This document shows positions 21,982 through 33,032 of a stretch of 64,000 nt of DNA, one piece after another. Both the position numbers and the translations under genes were made by a program. The notes under the pieces were generated by a model. It saw only the letters and a list, made by a program, of their open reading frames with translations. It searched no databases and had not been told where the DNA came from. Source of the stretch: Byssochlamys sp. IMV 00236 (Eukaryota > Ascomycota > Eurotiomycetes > Eurotiales > Thermoascaceae); contig MSJH02000578.1 in assembly GCA_001931875.2 (NCBI GenBank), positions 248,001-312,000 of the forward strand. The letters run 5' to 3'. The first letter of the stretch is position 1. Each line of letters opens with the position of its first letter.

Positions 21982-23065
21982 CGTGAAGTGTGGGAGGCGG
22001 ACAATGGCGATGCACGGAGTCGACAGCTTCCGGAGCGCAGAAAGTCGCGCAGCGGGAAAATTGAAGCCGCATACGAGTCACGTGATACAATATACGCTCC
22101 CCGTTCGGACATCAGGGGAATTCAGGGCAGCACACAAATGGGCTATAACTAGAGCAGCACATATTTATTATAATTGCAGCATTCTGAGGAGAATTTCTGC
22201 TCTTCCAAGTATACTATTTCCTTTATCGCTGAAATCAGGCAGGTGCAAGACCAGTAGGACCATTCGAGTCCTCCTTAAACCGTTAAGCGGACCAGGAAAA
22301 CATTTGCAGGGTCAGAAGAGAAAGAAAAGCCCTGGCGGAGCCACATATAGTCAAAGCGGTGTCCCAAGAGCAATTTGCTTCAGTGGATTAAGATGGACAT
22401 ATGGTTCAAGTGCAACTAGGAAGTCAATGGATGATAGATGGTCAGCATATTTCCAGCTCGTGTGGTTCCGAAGATGAATGCCGGGTCAATGCCCCGGTTT
22501 CCCCAACGTCACCACTGGAATAACGTCAGTATGTAGTGAGACCATGACCAGGCCGCTCACAGCTACCGAACGTACACCCCTGATGTTGCAAGATAATAGA
22601 GAAAAACTCAAAAGATCACGGCTCACCGTGCCTCATGGCGTGCGGGTGCGCCAACAACCTTTCACGGCGGGTCTTGTACGGATCCATGTGTGGCTGTGCG
22701 ATGAATGTGCCTTGCTCCACCCGTCAGTCGATGTCGAGGATATTGATAGTATACGACTGGGATAAAATAGGGGCTTGATAAACGGGGGAGCATGGTGAAT
22801 ATTGTCTTAGATGACGTTTCCTGGGTTAGTTGACAACGACCTCGAGTTTTGAAGCTTGTTGTTGACACACCGCCACCGCTCCTCGTGCCATGTTCAGTGT
22901 CAAATGGAGGTATGATATATTTTGTAGTCGAGTCGACCCGTCCTATACAAAAAAAACATTGCGGATCGACAGTGACAACGCCAGGGCACGATAGGGCTGC
23001 TAAAGATATCGTTTTCTGAGTCTCTTTTGGGAATCTGGAGAGTCGATCCATGATGAAGGCCTGCT

Positions 23066-23093
23066 TACTCCGTACTGCGTACGTTGTACGGAG
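23066..23093. repeat. inverted repeat containing TACTCCGTAC / GTACGGAG
   Basis: Arms CTCCGTAC (23068-23075) and GTACGGAG (23086-23093) are exact reverse complements separated by 10 bases. The arms carry the same core as the TACGGAGTAC palindrome seen at 16872, 18110 and 18345. Confidence 0.75.
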
Positions 23094-23686
23094 CAGTACT
23101 GTATACACTAGGCGCGCCGTAATACTTAGTGCTGATACCGTCTCCGTGAACTGGTGAGGATAACGTCGGCGGACTTAACAGACCGCCGTCTGCGCTCTTC
23201 CCTATGCCGAAGTCACCGTTACTAGGCACACAACTAGCTGTCAACTGGATCTCAAAAGAAGTGATGGGATAGGGCCATTATTGACTCTTGGCTGTGAGGC
23301 CCAGTATTATATTGCTGCAATATTTTAGACTGTGATAGATTTAGCCTGTCCCGGGTCAATAATAATACCATACCGCTCATGCTTTTGCACCTGAAACATC
23401 GCGAGCCTGTTAAAAGGGGAGCACAGACTCATTATTATTATTGCAGCGTGTAACTAACCAACTAGGTTGTAAGCTTTGTCCCCCAAGGGTAATCTCCACG
23501 CCCACACGCGGCCCGACTTCTGGGATGGTGATAGATGAAAGAAACTGTTTCGTTTTCTTAGCAGTTCGCGACAACGAACTGCTGAAGCTTACTCTGCAGA
23601 GCTAGCACCCAGGCAACTGCCATGTACTGCTTTGTTGTCGCAATACCTAATGCGGTAGACAGATCTCGCCCGTTTGACGCCTCCTG

Positions 23687-23701
23687 AAAAAAAAAAAAAA
23701 A
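23687..23701 (+). repeat. oligo(A) run
   Basis: Fifteen consecutive A residues in the rho1 upstream region. Confidence 0.9.
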
Positions 23702-24175
23702 GGGCCAAGCGTCTCCCAATGGCGAAAAAGCGTAATTTCGGGATGGTACCAGAATACTCGGTGCCAGACAGACGAATTCGCCATCTCTCGGTCTTCTGAC
23801 AGGAGTCAGCTCCTCCAGCCACGTAGAAAGATACCACACAAGCCACATACCGGGAACCGTGCCTCTTGGGATCTGCCTGCTGGAGCTGCGTGTCGCTTGC
23901 CGGCCACCGACCGTCTCAACTCCCGCCTTAGCCCCAGTGGACGACTCACCTGGGCCTTCTGGGGGGACACGAGCCCTAGTCCAACGCAGATAACCTCTGC
24001 CTGCTTCCGCTAGTTGTCTCCCATACAACCCCATCCTCTCTCTCCATCAAAATCGCCTTTGCACCTCCTCTTTCATCGTCATTCCTCTCCTTTCAGCTTG
24101 CTGAACCTCCTTCCATCCTCTTCCGGATCCTTCATCACAGCATTCACCGCCGCCGTTGCGCTCGCTGCCTAAACC

Positions 24176-24366
24176 GTACGTGCTTCCCTTTTCCCTGGGT
24201 CCCTGACTTGTCCCTTTCAGTCCAGCCGTGTCCTTTCCCCCAACACGTCAACAACAGCACCATCCGGCCATCAAAGAGCTTTCTGCATCTCAGCAGCGGC
24301 TATCTAACTCTCTCACAATCAATATCTGGTCCGTTTACTGACAGCAGCTTCTTTTCTTCTGTCCAG
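24176..24366 (+). other. probable 5'-UTR intron of rho1
   Basis: A consensus donor GTACGT lies at 24176 in the CT-rich leader. A pyrimidine-rich acceptor (CTTTTCTTCTGTCCAG) ends exactly at the base before the rho1 ATG at 24367. A shorter intron ending at TTTCAG near 24220 is also possible. Transcript data are needed to choose. Confidence 0.5.
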
Positions 24367-25285
24367 ATGGCTGAGATCCGCCGCAAGCTTGTCATCGTGG
24401 GTGACGGTGCCTGCGGTAAGACTTGTCTTCTCATGTGAGTATCCATTCTCGCAGCATCCAGTCTTCAACAGCTCTCAGTTAGAGCCTGAGAAGAAAAAAC
24501 CTATGTGCAGTGAACTGATGTCTTGTGTCCGGCAGCGTCTTCTCCAAGGGTACCTTCCCTGAGGTTAGTCCCCTTTCCGGCCCCTCCTGATCCTGATAAC
24601 AGTCTCTGCTCGAGATGATGAACCTCAAGGTAGCATTGTAGCCCCACGCTGACTCGACCGATAACCGCAGGTGTACGTCCCCACTGTCTTCGAGAACTAC
24701 GTCGCCGATGTCGAGGTCGACGGAAAGCACGTCGAGCTTGCTCTTTGGGATACCGCTGGTCAGGAGGACTATGACCGTCTCCGTCCTCTCTCCTACCCTG
24801 ACTCCCATGTCATCCTGATCTGCTTCGCTGTCGACTCTCCCGACTCCCTTGATAATGTTCAGGAGAAGGTGGGTGATTACTGCTTCACTTGGGTCTCGGC
24901 CAGGACTGACTTTTCTTCTCAACTTGCAGTGGATCTCCGAGGTTCTTCACTTCTGCCAGGGCCTTCCCATCATCCTTGTTGGCTGCAAGAAGGATCTCCG
25001 TCACGACCCTAAGACCATCGAGGAGCTGCACAAGACCTCTCAGAAGCCGGTTACCCCCGAGCAGGTATGTGATGAATCAAATCTCCTTTTCGTCTCGCAT
25101 GCACAGGTCGCGTGGCTAACTCCGATTTCCAGGGTGAGGAAGTCCGCAAGAAGATCGGAGCATACAAGTACCTCGAGTGCTCTGCCCGTACCAACGACGG
25201 TGTTCGCGAGGTCTTCGAGGCCGCCACCCGCGCTGCGCTGCTCACTAAGGCTCACAAGAAGAAGTCTAAGTGCAGCATCCTGTAA
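24367..25285 (+). CDS. rho1: Rho1 small GTPase
   Basis: A 193-residue Rho GTPase in five exons (24367-24434, 24536-24563, 24671-24868, 24930-25064, 25133-25285; 582 nt). It cycles between GDP and GTP at the plasma membrane, activates beta-1,3-glucan synthase and protein kinase C, and so drives the cell-wall-integrity pathway and polarised growth. All nucleotide-binding boxes are present: GDGACGKT (P-loop), VPTVFENY (switch I), [10 protein letters not shown] (switch II), CKKDL (Rho form of NKxD) and CSAR (SAK). The C-terminus is basic KKKSKCSIL, a CaaX box ending in Leu, which predicts geranylgeranylation. The intron positions, including a very short second exon of 28 nt, are typical for filamentous ascomycetes. 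The ATG directly follows an acceptor, suggesting a leader intron. Confidence 0.96.
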
Positions 25286-26847
25286 TCTAGTCGTTTCCTT
25301 TTCAAGGACTGCTCAGATGGTCATCCTCAACGGATAAGCGTCCAAGCGGTTGATTACGTTCTCAGATGTCTCGCTCCGTTTTCATGTTCCCCTAATCGGC
25401 CTCGGTGTGGTGTGGATAGTTGAATCACGGGCGCACGTGCTTCATGGGATGATCTGGGTATGCAACTGGTCGATTTTTCTTTTCTTTTCAGAATTTGTCT
25501 AGGGAGGCGTTGTCTTCATGACCTATCGGTTTCAGGCCTCGATAGTGCCTAGCGGGTGTTTCAATCGCATGGCAATGTCGTTTTCGCAGAGTTCATCACT
25601 ACCGGAGTAGTGCAGATTGACGAGCAGCAATCGATATTGGCCTTTCTTGCGTGTGCCCCGATTAAGCATCCATGGGGAGCTGACGAAGGAAGTCTTGAGA
25701 TCTCTGTCAGATTGTATCAAGATTCCTCTTGTCTCGACTGCAGTTTGTCTAACGGAGGTCTCTTTCACCCAAGAGTGCCATGGAATTGGACTGCGGTACC
25801 TGCATCTCCCCACATAGGACAGTCTGTTTCCTTTCTACTCATCTTCGTTGCCCTGTGGTTCGTCAAGACATTAACGCGCGGATAAAAAGAGTCTCCTAAT
25901 ACACCCAGAAACTGTTTGCTTTGCAATATTTACCTTGCGTCGTTCCTGTCTTCAAGCCCCCTTATTCCCCCCCTAAGCTTTCCTTTTGTATCTCCTTTAT
26001 GCTTTCCCACCAGAAAGAGCCTCTTGTGTGTTCCCATACCAAGCATATGACCCTGTGTGGTAGTTTCAAATGTGATCAAGAATGCACAAGCAAAGACAAC
26101 TAGTCGATCTCCCTAATTAGGTAATACAGCTGTTCTGCTTTGACAATACTTTGATAGTGCTGTGCTTAATCATTAGCTATCTCTCTCTCTCTATAACGCG
26201 TTGGTGTCTTAATATGGTCGCACTCACAGTTTGTATAACAGTGCACGGATGGTCATTCGAAAATAGTAATAAAACAGTACATCTAGATGATTTAAATACC
26301 TGGGAAAACCCACAGGAACCTCCCGTTAGATGAAAGGCGTCAGTTGTTAGATGATCTCTGTGATTTGTGCGCGTCTTGGGAAGAAGCGAGGTTAATGTTG
26401 ACTGAACTGAGTGAGCCTCCTTAGCGCGTCTCCCTGAGCCTGTCCTTCTTTGGCGAGGTCATATTAACTTCTTCTTTGGGGTTTTGCCTTGTATTACCGC
26501 TTTTACTGTCAGAGGCTGTTATTGTTAGGAAGGCTGGATAACGTTACTGTTCTGGTTTATATTGTATCAAGGATGATGTATGTTTCTACTTCTTCTATGT
26601 GGGATTCCGAGTTGAGGAGACGTAAGAAAACGCTGCTACTGATGATGTTTTGGGAGATCATCGATGCTTGTATATGTCTCTCTCATTGGGAGGTTTTGAA
26701 GGTTGTATGCTTGAGCTATAGTTAGGTGAATTGTAGCTCTATACTGGATCTCCAAAGTGGTGGAAGGATTGTCTTATATGTACGCATGTATCTAGTTCAT
26801 TGGGCATACAGCCGCCTAAGTATATACACGGAGTAAATAAATACTCA
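25286..26847. other. convergent intergenic region (rho1 3', ccz1 3')
   Basis: 1.56 kb without a supported gene. Small ORFs up to ~109 codons occur on both strands and lack motifs. It probably contains a long rho1 3' UTR. A short (CT)n run lies near 26182-26192. Confidence 0.5.
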
Positions 26848-29520
26848 TCATCTGTTCAGGCTCAACAGGCTCTCTATATACCTCCTCGGATCCAACCCGA
26901 CACCCTCAGCGAGCTTCCCTGAGGTCATGGAGCTGAGACCACTTGGACTGAGTGAGGACGCACCGCTGAGATCTCTAAAGAATCTCGATCCACTACTTGC
27001 GCGCGAATGCCCAGCAGTGGTGGCATAGTCACTTGCTTTTCGGATCAAAAATGCTGATTTGAAAGGCTCGCTCTCCGCTGTACCCTGCTCTAGTGCGGTC
27101 CCTTTCCCAGAATGAGGGATTCGCACCCAGGTGACCCACCAGCTGCGGTTCGTCTTGCATGTCCTCTCCATATCCAGGGGCCGTAACAGTGTCTCACTGT
27201 ATGTTGCAAGAATTCGCTGGTGTACGTTGAGAGCTTCAAGCCTGGACCATGGCCGCATGTCGGACGGGCCTTCCGCGACGAAAACGCCCGGGTCTGGTAT
27301 ATTTGGAATAGAAGAACGTATCGTTCGATTTGAAGGGTCATATACAAGGTCGTAGATCGGCTGTTTCGGAGCACTGGGCCTCCTGCTGCTAGCAGCAGCA
27401 GCGCCATTAGTAGATATCCTCTGAGATACGTTCTCCGGTGAAGTTGACGATAGGAGCGGCTTTTGGAGGGGGCCAAGCTGATGGTGTATGCTTCGGTAAA
27501 ATGTTGGATAGGCTAATGTTGGAGTTCGTAGCTCGAAGAGAAACGTAAACATAAATGGACGATGCTGGATACCATACCGTCAGAAAAGTTTGGACTGATG
27601 ATGGCGAGGAAAGAGGAAAGAAGACGAACATACCACGTAGATAACTACTTGTAATTTCTTAGAGATATCTTCCGAGGAAATATCTGTAGTCCGGTCAGTT
27701 ATTATGCATGAGCAGAAGGTCGGGGTTTTTCATACCTTGTGCATCTTTATCTCCGCTGGCCGTGGCCATCCGTACATGTAGAGTCCTTAGCATCGTCCTG
27801 CCGTTTTTGGGGACCTTCTCTTCTGTACTTTGTTGTGCGTTACCATCTTTGATATCTTCGTCATCGCTGTCTTCGTCCTCGAGATCATCGCGGAGGCCAA
27901 TGATGAATTTGCCTACGGCATCGTCCGCCGGACTCCGTCTTTTTTCTTCCCGAGGCAACCTGTCCGATGGAGTCGCAGGACGAGTAGCAGACGAGTTAAG
28001 ACTCTGACCAGCCTCACTACCCGACCCGTCTGATTGACGTAGAATAGACAAACGAGGGTGGGAAGGGAGAGATAAAGAAGGAAATCCCCACGAGGAACCG
28101 TAGCCTAACGTGAGATATTTCACAACAGTATCGGTACCAAATCCAGAAGAGTCATCAGGTGTCTCAGTCCCAGTGCTTCTACTCCTGCTATCATCCCTAG
28201 AAGCCTCGTTCGTAGAAGCATTTTCAATAGGCTGCGGCGGCAGTGCGACGAGTGGAGGCGGTATTCCGGGGGAGAGATCCCGTATTGGTGTTCCACCACG
28301 CGAAGCATTGCGGTGCACCTTCATCTGAGTGCCAGAAGCCCCACTGGGATCTCTGATATGCCGACTAAGTTGTCGCCTGCGTCGCTTTCGGCGTCGAAGA
28401 GAGCTCGGGTTTTCGTTGACTCCATATGCAGCTTCTCCGTACCTGTAAATCCATTCCATCCACTGCGAAACTTGAATCAAGGATTCCCTTGAAATTGCTC
28501 CAACACCGGAGAAGATAACTCCGTCAGAAGGGCGTGGGCATGTATCTGACCCAAGCCAGGGGTATTCGTTAGACGGTACGTCTGAAGAACCATTTTTCTT
28601 CTTCGGCGAGTCAGACCCGTCAGTTGGAGGTACCGCATCACCGAATCTCGAGACGACCAGATCGAGAAGCCCATCAGTTCTGTAGACAAAGTCTTCCAGT
28701 ACCTCTCTTTCCCCGCTTCCCCATTCTTCTTCCCCGACGCCGATACCAAGCTCCCCGCCAGCGGCAAGTTTTATACCGTTATAGATTTCCGCAGCCGGGT
28801 TACCGTTTAGAAGGATATCCCATGTCCATGCGAAGCGGGTCCAAAATCGGTCAAGAAACCTGCAGGCTGTCTCCCTTCCCACTCGGCTATAAAGCTCGTC
28901 CAGTGAGGTACCGTGGTGAAGTAAGAAGATCGAGTGTGCGCGTCGGAGTTGCTGTACCAAAAGGTGAGGAGGGCTAACCTCCCTTGAGGAGTAGTCGAAC
29001 CGAGAGTCGTTGGGAGTAGAAGAAGATCCGTTATTAGAATTCGAGGGAAGACGAGTCAGGTCAACTGACTGTTCAATCGATTAGCTCTAACCGAATGTTG
29101 CAAGTATACAAGAACACACAGCCAGTATCCACCAGTTCTTCTCCAATTCGTGGAGTACAATACGGGACCTCTCAGTTTCAACCGAATCCAGCGCCTCTCC
29201 GGTGGAAAAGTTTCTGGGTCACAAGTTAGTATACTTATGCTCGACTTGCATCTCAATCGGCAGAAGTAGGCTCACCTAGCAAAGCTCACCATCCCCTGCG
29301 CCAGCCCTATCTGGCGCAGCTTCACATCCCGGTCATCTTTCCTGGCTGAAGAAGCGGCATCAGCAGAATCGCTAAAAGCGTCGGACTCTGCAGCTGCTTT
29401 GGAGAAGTAGAAGACGATCTGATCCGCTAATGTCTCCTCCGACGTCCCGAGGAGGGGGTTGTAGATCGCGAGGAACGAGAGTTGCGCGGGGATCACAGAT
29501 CCTGGCTCGGCTTCAGGCAT
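26848..29520 (-). CDS. ccz1: vacuolar fusion protein Ccz1 homologue
   Basis: An 812-residue protein in five exons (29520-29276, 29213-29120, 29068-27736, 27683-27634, 27564-26848; 2439 nt). Ccz1 pairs with Mon1 as the exchange factor that activates Rab7/Ypt7 on late endosomes, autophagosomes and vacuoles. The N-terminal longin region is well preserved: IPAQLSFLAIYNPLLGTSEE, QIVFYF, LRQIGLAQGMVSFAR, NFSTGEALDSVETERSRIVL and WWILASVDLTRLP. A long low-complexity middle (Ser/Pro/Arg, acidic DEDSDDED) follows, then the later longin-like parts (KKLQVVIYV, FTFLFELRTPTL) and the end GVGLDPRRYIESLLSL. The second Met (29520) was chosen as start because the homologous region begins soon after; Met at 29562 is in frame and possible. 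The start is 201 bp from fmt1 on the other strand. Confidence 0.88.
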
Positions 29521-29721
29521 CGCATAATCGATCTGTGCCTCTATCCGCCAGTAGAGAGGCACTGGAAATTGTGAGAAGATACAACCGTTGGATTCATGAT
29601 CGCTGGTTTCGGTACTTTGAGGTCATAACATCACGTGTCTTATCGATACCAGTAAAGTTACAAGCTCCCGGAGCTTGAAGAGAGCTCGAAACTCCGGCGA
29701 CAGCAGTCAAAGTTCGAAGAA
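29521..29721. promoter_or_regulatory. short divergent promoter between ccz1 and fmt1
   Basis: Only 201 bases separate the two start codons of these head-to-head genes, so the region must hold both promoters and both leaders. It includes ATCACGTGTC at 29630-29639 with a CACGTG E-box core. No TATA box is clear. Confidence 0.6.
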
Positions 29722-31091
29722 ATGCTGTTAAATCGGAGTTCACGCGTTCTATTGTCGCGCAAACTACTCTTGATCCGACCGCCGTTTACATCGAGATGTC
29801 TTTCGAGCAGTTCCCATGAGCCTTTACGCATCTTGTTCTGCGGATCGGACGAGTTTAGCATTGCTTCTCTGAAAGCTCTCCATGAAGAACATAAGAAGGA
29901 ACCTAGCCGCATTGCGTCGATCGATGTCGTTTGCAGGCCAGGAAAAAGAGTAGGGAGGGGGCTCAAGAAGATACGAGAAGGTATTTTAATTCAATCGCGC
30001 CGGCCAACTACAATTTCGTAGACTAATTGATATGTGACCCATAGTCCCTATCAAAGCCGCAGCGACACAACTTGCCCTTCCGATACACGAGATAGATACT
30101 TTTACCGGATGGACCGTAAGAACTTGCATGGACTTTTAATCGTTTTCTGACCATCTGACAATCAATTGCAGCCGCCCCAAAACGAAGGTCTTCCTATAAA
30201 TCTGGTAGTGGCCGTATCATTTGGACTCTTTGTTCCTCCTCGAATACTCAAAGGGGCTAAGTACGGGGGTCTAAATGTCCATCCATCCTTGTTGCCAGAG
30301 TACGTACTCCCTACAAAGCTGAAGAAATCAACTGACCTTAGAAATTTAGTTTTCGCGGCCCTGCGCCGTTGCACCATACTCTCCTAGCAGGCAGGACGAG
30401 GACTGGCGTTACTCTCCAGACTTTGCACCATGAGCATTTCGATCACGGCATAATCCTCAGTCAGACCCCCCCTCCCGGATTCGAGATACCAAATCCAGAA
30501 ACTTGTACCGTTCCGGAATTGCTGCAAGTTGTGGCCCCGGAGGGTGCACGAATTCTAATTGAGGGCATGCGAAATCGGCTCTTTGTACCTCCCCTAAAAG
30601 AAGCAGGATGGCGTGCGACGGAGGTGGGAAGCAAATTAATCCATGCGGCTAAGATCAAACCGGAGGACCGACATGTTAACTGGGCTAATTGGACATGGAC
30701 AGATATCAGCAGAAGGAATCGGATCTTAGGACCTCTTTGGAGTAAATCCCTAGTTGCAATCGAGGATCCAGATGGAAGAATCTCTTTCGGTGAGAAGAGA
30801 ATCATTTTCACCAAATTTGAAGAGGTACAGTCGAACCGAGACATCGGGCAGCTAGCTCTTATTCCAGGAGTTCCTTTCGTCGATGGGGTTCCGCCCTTGC
30901 AGCCCCAAGAGAAGAAGGAGCTCTACGTGTTCACAAAAGATGGAAAACTGATACGGATCCATGAGATGAAAGTCGAAGGAGAACAGGCCGCTGATGCGTT
31001 CAGAGCTGCTCTGAAGGCTCGAATGTTCAGCAATAAAAGTTTTCAGTTGGGTGCTTCACATTACACGCTCTTCCACAATCCACTTCACTGA
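29722..31091 (+). CDS. fmt1: mitochondrial methionyl-tRNA formyltransferase
   Basis: A 399-residue enzyme in four exons (29722-29980, 30045-30115, 30172-30299, 30350-31091; exactly 1200 nt). It transfers the formyl group from 10-formyl-tetrahydrofolate to Met-tRNA for initiation of mitochondrial translation. The first ~33 residues are Arg/Ser/Leu-rich without acids, a good mitochondrial presequence. The formyltransferase core begins with LRILFCGSDEFS. The signature GLNVHPSLLP carries the catalytic Asn and His, and splicing of exon 3 to 4 restores DFRGPAPLHHT. The Asp of the triad is in the HFDHGIILSQ segment. The C-terminal OB-like domain starts near residue 240 (IHAAKIKPEDRHVNW). All phases match. 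It is head to head with ccz1 and convergent with the dehydrogenase gene, 154 bases away. Confidence 0.94.
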
Positions 31092-31245
31092 AGTACTGTC
31101 GAATGCTCATGAAATGGATTTGTTCATGTTATCTCAACTCTATGATACCCCTATTTTGCTATAGAAATGATCTGTCTTTGTATGATATAGTGATATAATG
31201 GCGCATGTCCCCCGCATTGCCTGTATATGGCCTATTGCAATTGCC

Positions 31246-32546
31246 TTACCTCACATAGCCGCTGTCTGTAATAGGGTCAGCCTAATCACATTCATCGAGA
31301 TTGCAATCCGAAGATACTCACCACAGACGATTGACTGTCCTGTCATGGATAAATTCTTTGCGATCATGGTGTACAAGTTAGCACAGTCCTCGAGGTCGGC
31401 CTATATCAGCGACGGTCAGTAATTGCAAGCCGTTTCTTTTCCAATGAAGCATGACTTACCACATGCTTTAGCACAGTCTTGTCCACATAACCCTGAATCA
31501 GCTCGGGGGAAAATCGTTGGCCCTATTTGATAGTCAGCGCTTGATGACTTTCCACATACCGTAAGATATAGTTGAAGCAGCATACCCATTCAGTGAGAAG
31601 AAGTCCAGGCAACACGGCATTGATGCGGACCTTTTCCCCTTGCGTCTGCATTAGGCACTTCATGAGATGCAGACCTGGATATAGAATGTTAGATAACCGG
31701 AGGAACACGAAAAGTGGAAAGGGGATTTACCTGCAGCTTTTGAGACAGAATATGCCATACTGCTTCCAGAGGCAGAGATACCCTATCAATGGTCAGCATT
31801 TTGAACTAATTGCATCCGTTGCCTTCTGTCATTACCGCAGTGGATGAAGTGATGATGAAGGCTCCACCATCAGGATTTGTCTTGAAGGTTGGCAACGCCT
31901 CCCGGAAGAGATGCAGGTTGCCTTTTACATTTGTTGCCCAGCACTACTTGAAGTTAGTGAGGGAGTAGGCAACGGTGGGATTAGTGGTAGATACCAACCT
32001 TATCCCAGTCGTCCTCAGATAGAGCATCCAGATCGCCAAAGGAGGAGAATTTCGTCCAGCCCTTTTCACTATCAGTAAATATCCCGCAAAGTTTGTATGT
32101 CTTAACCTTACAGCATTGGAAATGACAACGTCGAGTCCTCCCAATTGCTCAATAGTGGTCTTGATTGTCCTGATACAATCGGCCTGAACCCCGGCGTCCT
32201 GGTTTATAGTAAGTATCGCGCCAGAAAATGCCTCCTGCTTGATCAATGAAAGAGACATGAGATTAATCAACTTACACCCTGAATTATGATCGTCTTCACT
32301 TTGTACTGAGATTCTATCTTTGCCGCCGTCTCTTTGGCCCGTTGCTCATTTGACACATAATTAATCGCAATGTTCGAGCCTTCGGCCGCAAACTTCTCGG
32401 CTACAAGAGCCCCCAACCCTCTAGCAAGTCCAGTCAGTATCAAACGTGGATGTCTCTCTGCGCTTATCCGGACCGCGACGATATATGTATACATACCTTG
32501 ACCCTCCGGTAATCAACACGTTGCGGCCGCTTAATGAGTACGGCAT
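31246..32546 (-). CDS. short-chain dehydrogenase/reductase (SDR)
   Basis: A 251-residue classical SDR assembled from ten exons: 32546-32497, 32420-32276, 32198-32112, 32061-31999, 31943-31836, 31782-31731, 31674-31586, 31522-31460, 31400-31322, 31265-31246 (756 nt). The NAD(P)-binding turn is ITGGSRGLG (split by intron 1). DVVISNAG is the NNAG equivalent, TSST supplies the active-site Ser, and YSVSK is the catalytic YxxxK. It ends with GQSIVCDSGYVR, the usual C-terminus of the fold. NYVSNEQRA after strand 2 lacks the Asp that selects NAD, so NADP is more likely. The substrate is unknown. Nine introns in 1.3 kb is dense for this window. All junctions keep frame. Confidence 0.88.
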
Positions 32547-33032
32547 TTTTCTTTTGTTCCAAAGGTCGTTGAAACAGTATACTTCAAATCAGTTTCGGAA
32601 ATTCGGCTCGAAGAAGTGAACATCAGCTGCTTATTATAGGGCTTACCTCTAAGATACTACTGTACCCCTCGTGCGCACATTATCTGCCCCGCAAGTGGAG
32701 AGCCGAAAATGGAGATCCGAATGGTTCGGACAAGCGTCCGCGGGTCTGGGGTAGGGAGCTCCGACACGGTAGTTGTTTGTCTATCAGTCTAGCAAAGATA
32801 CTGGCTGAATCAGATGGTCTGGTGTTGTGCATGTCTTTTGCCATGACACAATATTCCTATTTAGTTCACAATGATTATCTAGGGTTTCCTTTGATATTAT
32901 GCCAATGCAACTAGTACGAGAATTGTAAGAGGGCTATGATTTCATACATTTTGTGATCTTGATTGTCCGAATGGACCTGTTATTGGGAATTATGTTATTA
33001 AGACTATTGTTCCGTATTAGAGCTAGCCACGT
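32547..33032. other. tandem intergenic region (SDR 5', alg14 3')
   Basis: A 486-base gap holding the SDR promoter and the alg14 3' flank. AT-rich in its right half. No motif stands out. Confidence 0.5.

Larger units (their letters stand above)
21982..24366. other. divergent intergenic region and rho1 promoter/leader
   Basis: A 2.4-kb gap between uL24m (minus) and rho1 (plus). ORFs up to 169 codons occur but show no domain and atypical composition. Notable items are a hairpin CTCCGTAC/GTACGGAG at 23068-23093, a 15-base A run at 23687-23701 and a CT-rich leader from about 24.03 kb. A likely 5'-UTR intron spans 24176-24366. Confidence 0.55.

Noticed and set aside
22662..23108. Minus-strand ORF of 148 codons between uL24m and rho1
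   Set aside because: No motif, no homologue recognised, includes the TACTCCGTAC hairpin; probably chance.
23558..24034. Minus-strand ORF of 158 codons upstream of rho1
   Set aside because: Contains a poly-Phe run from the oligo(A) tract and overlaps the rho1 leader; no domain.
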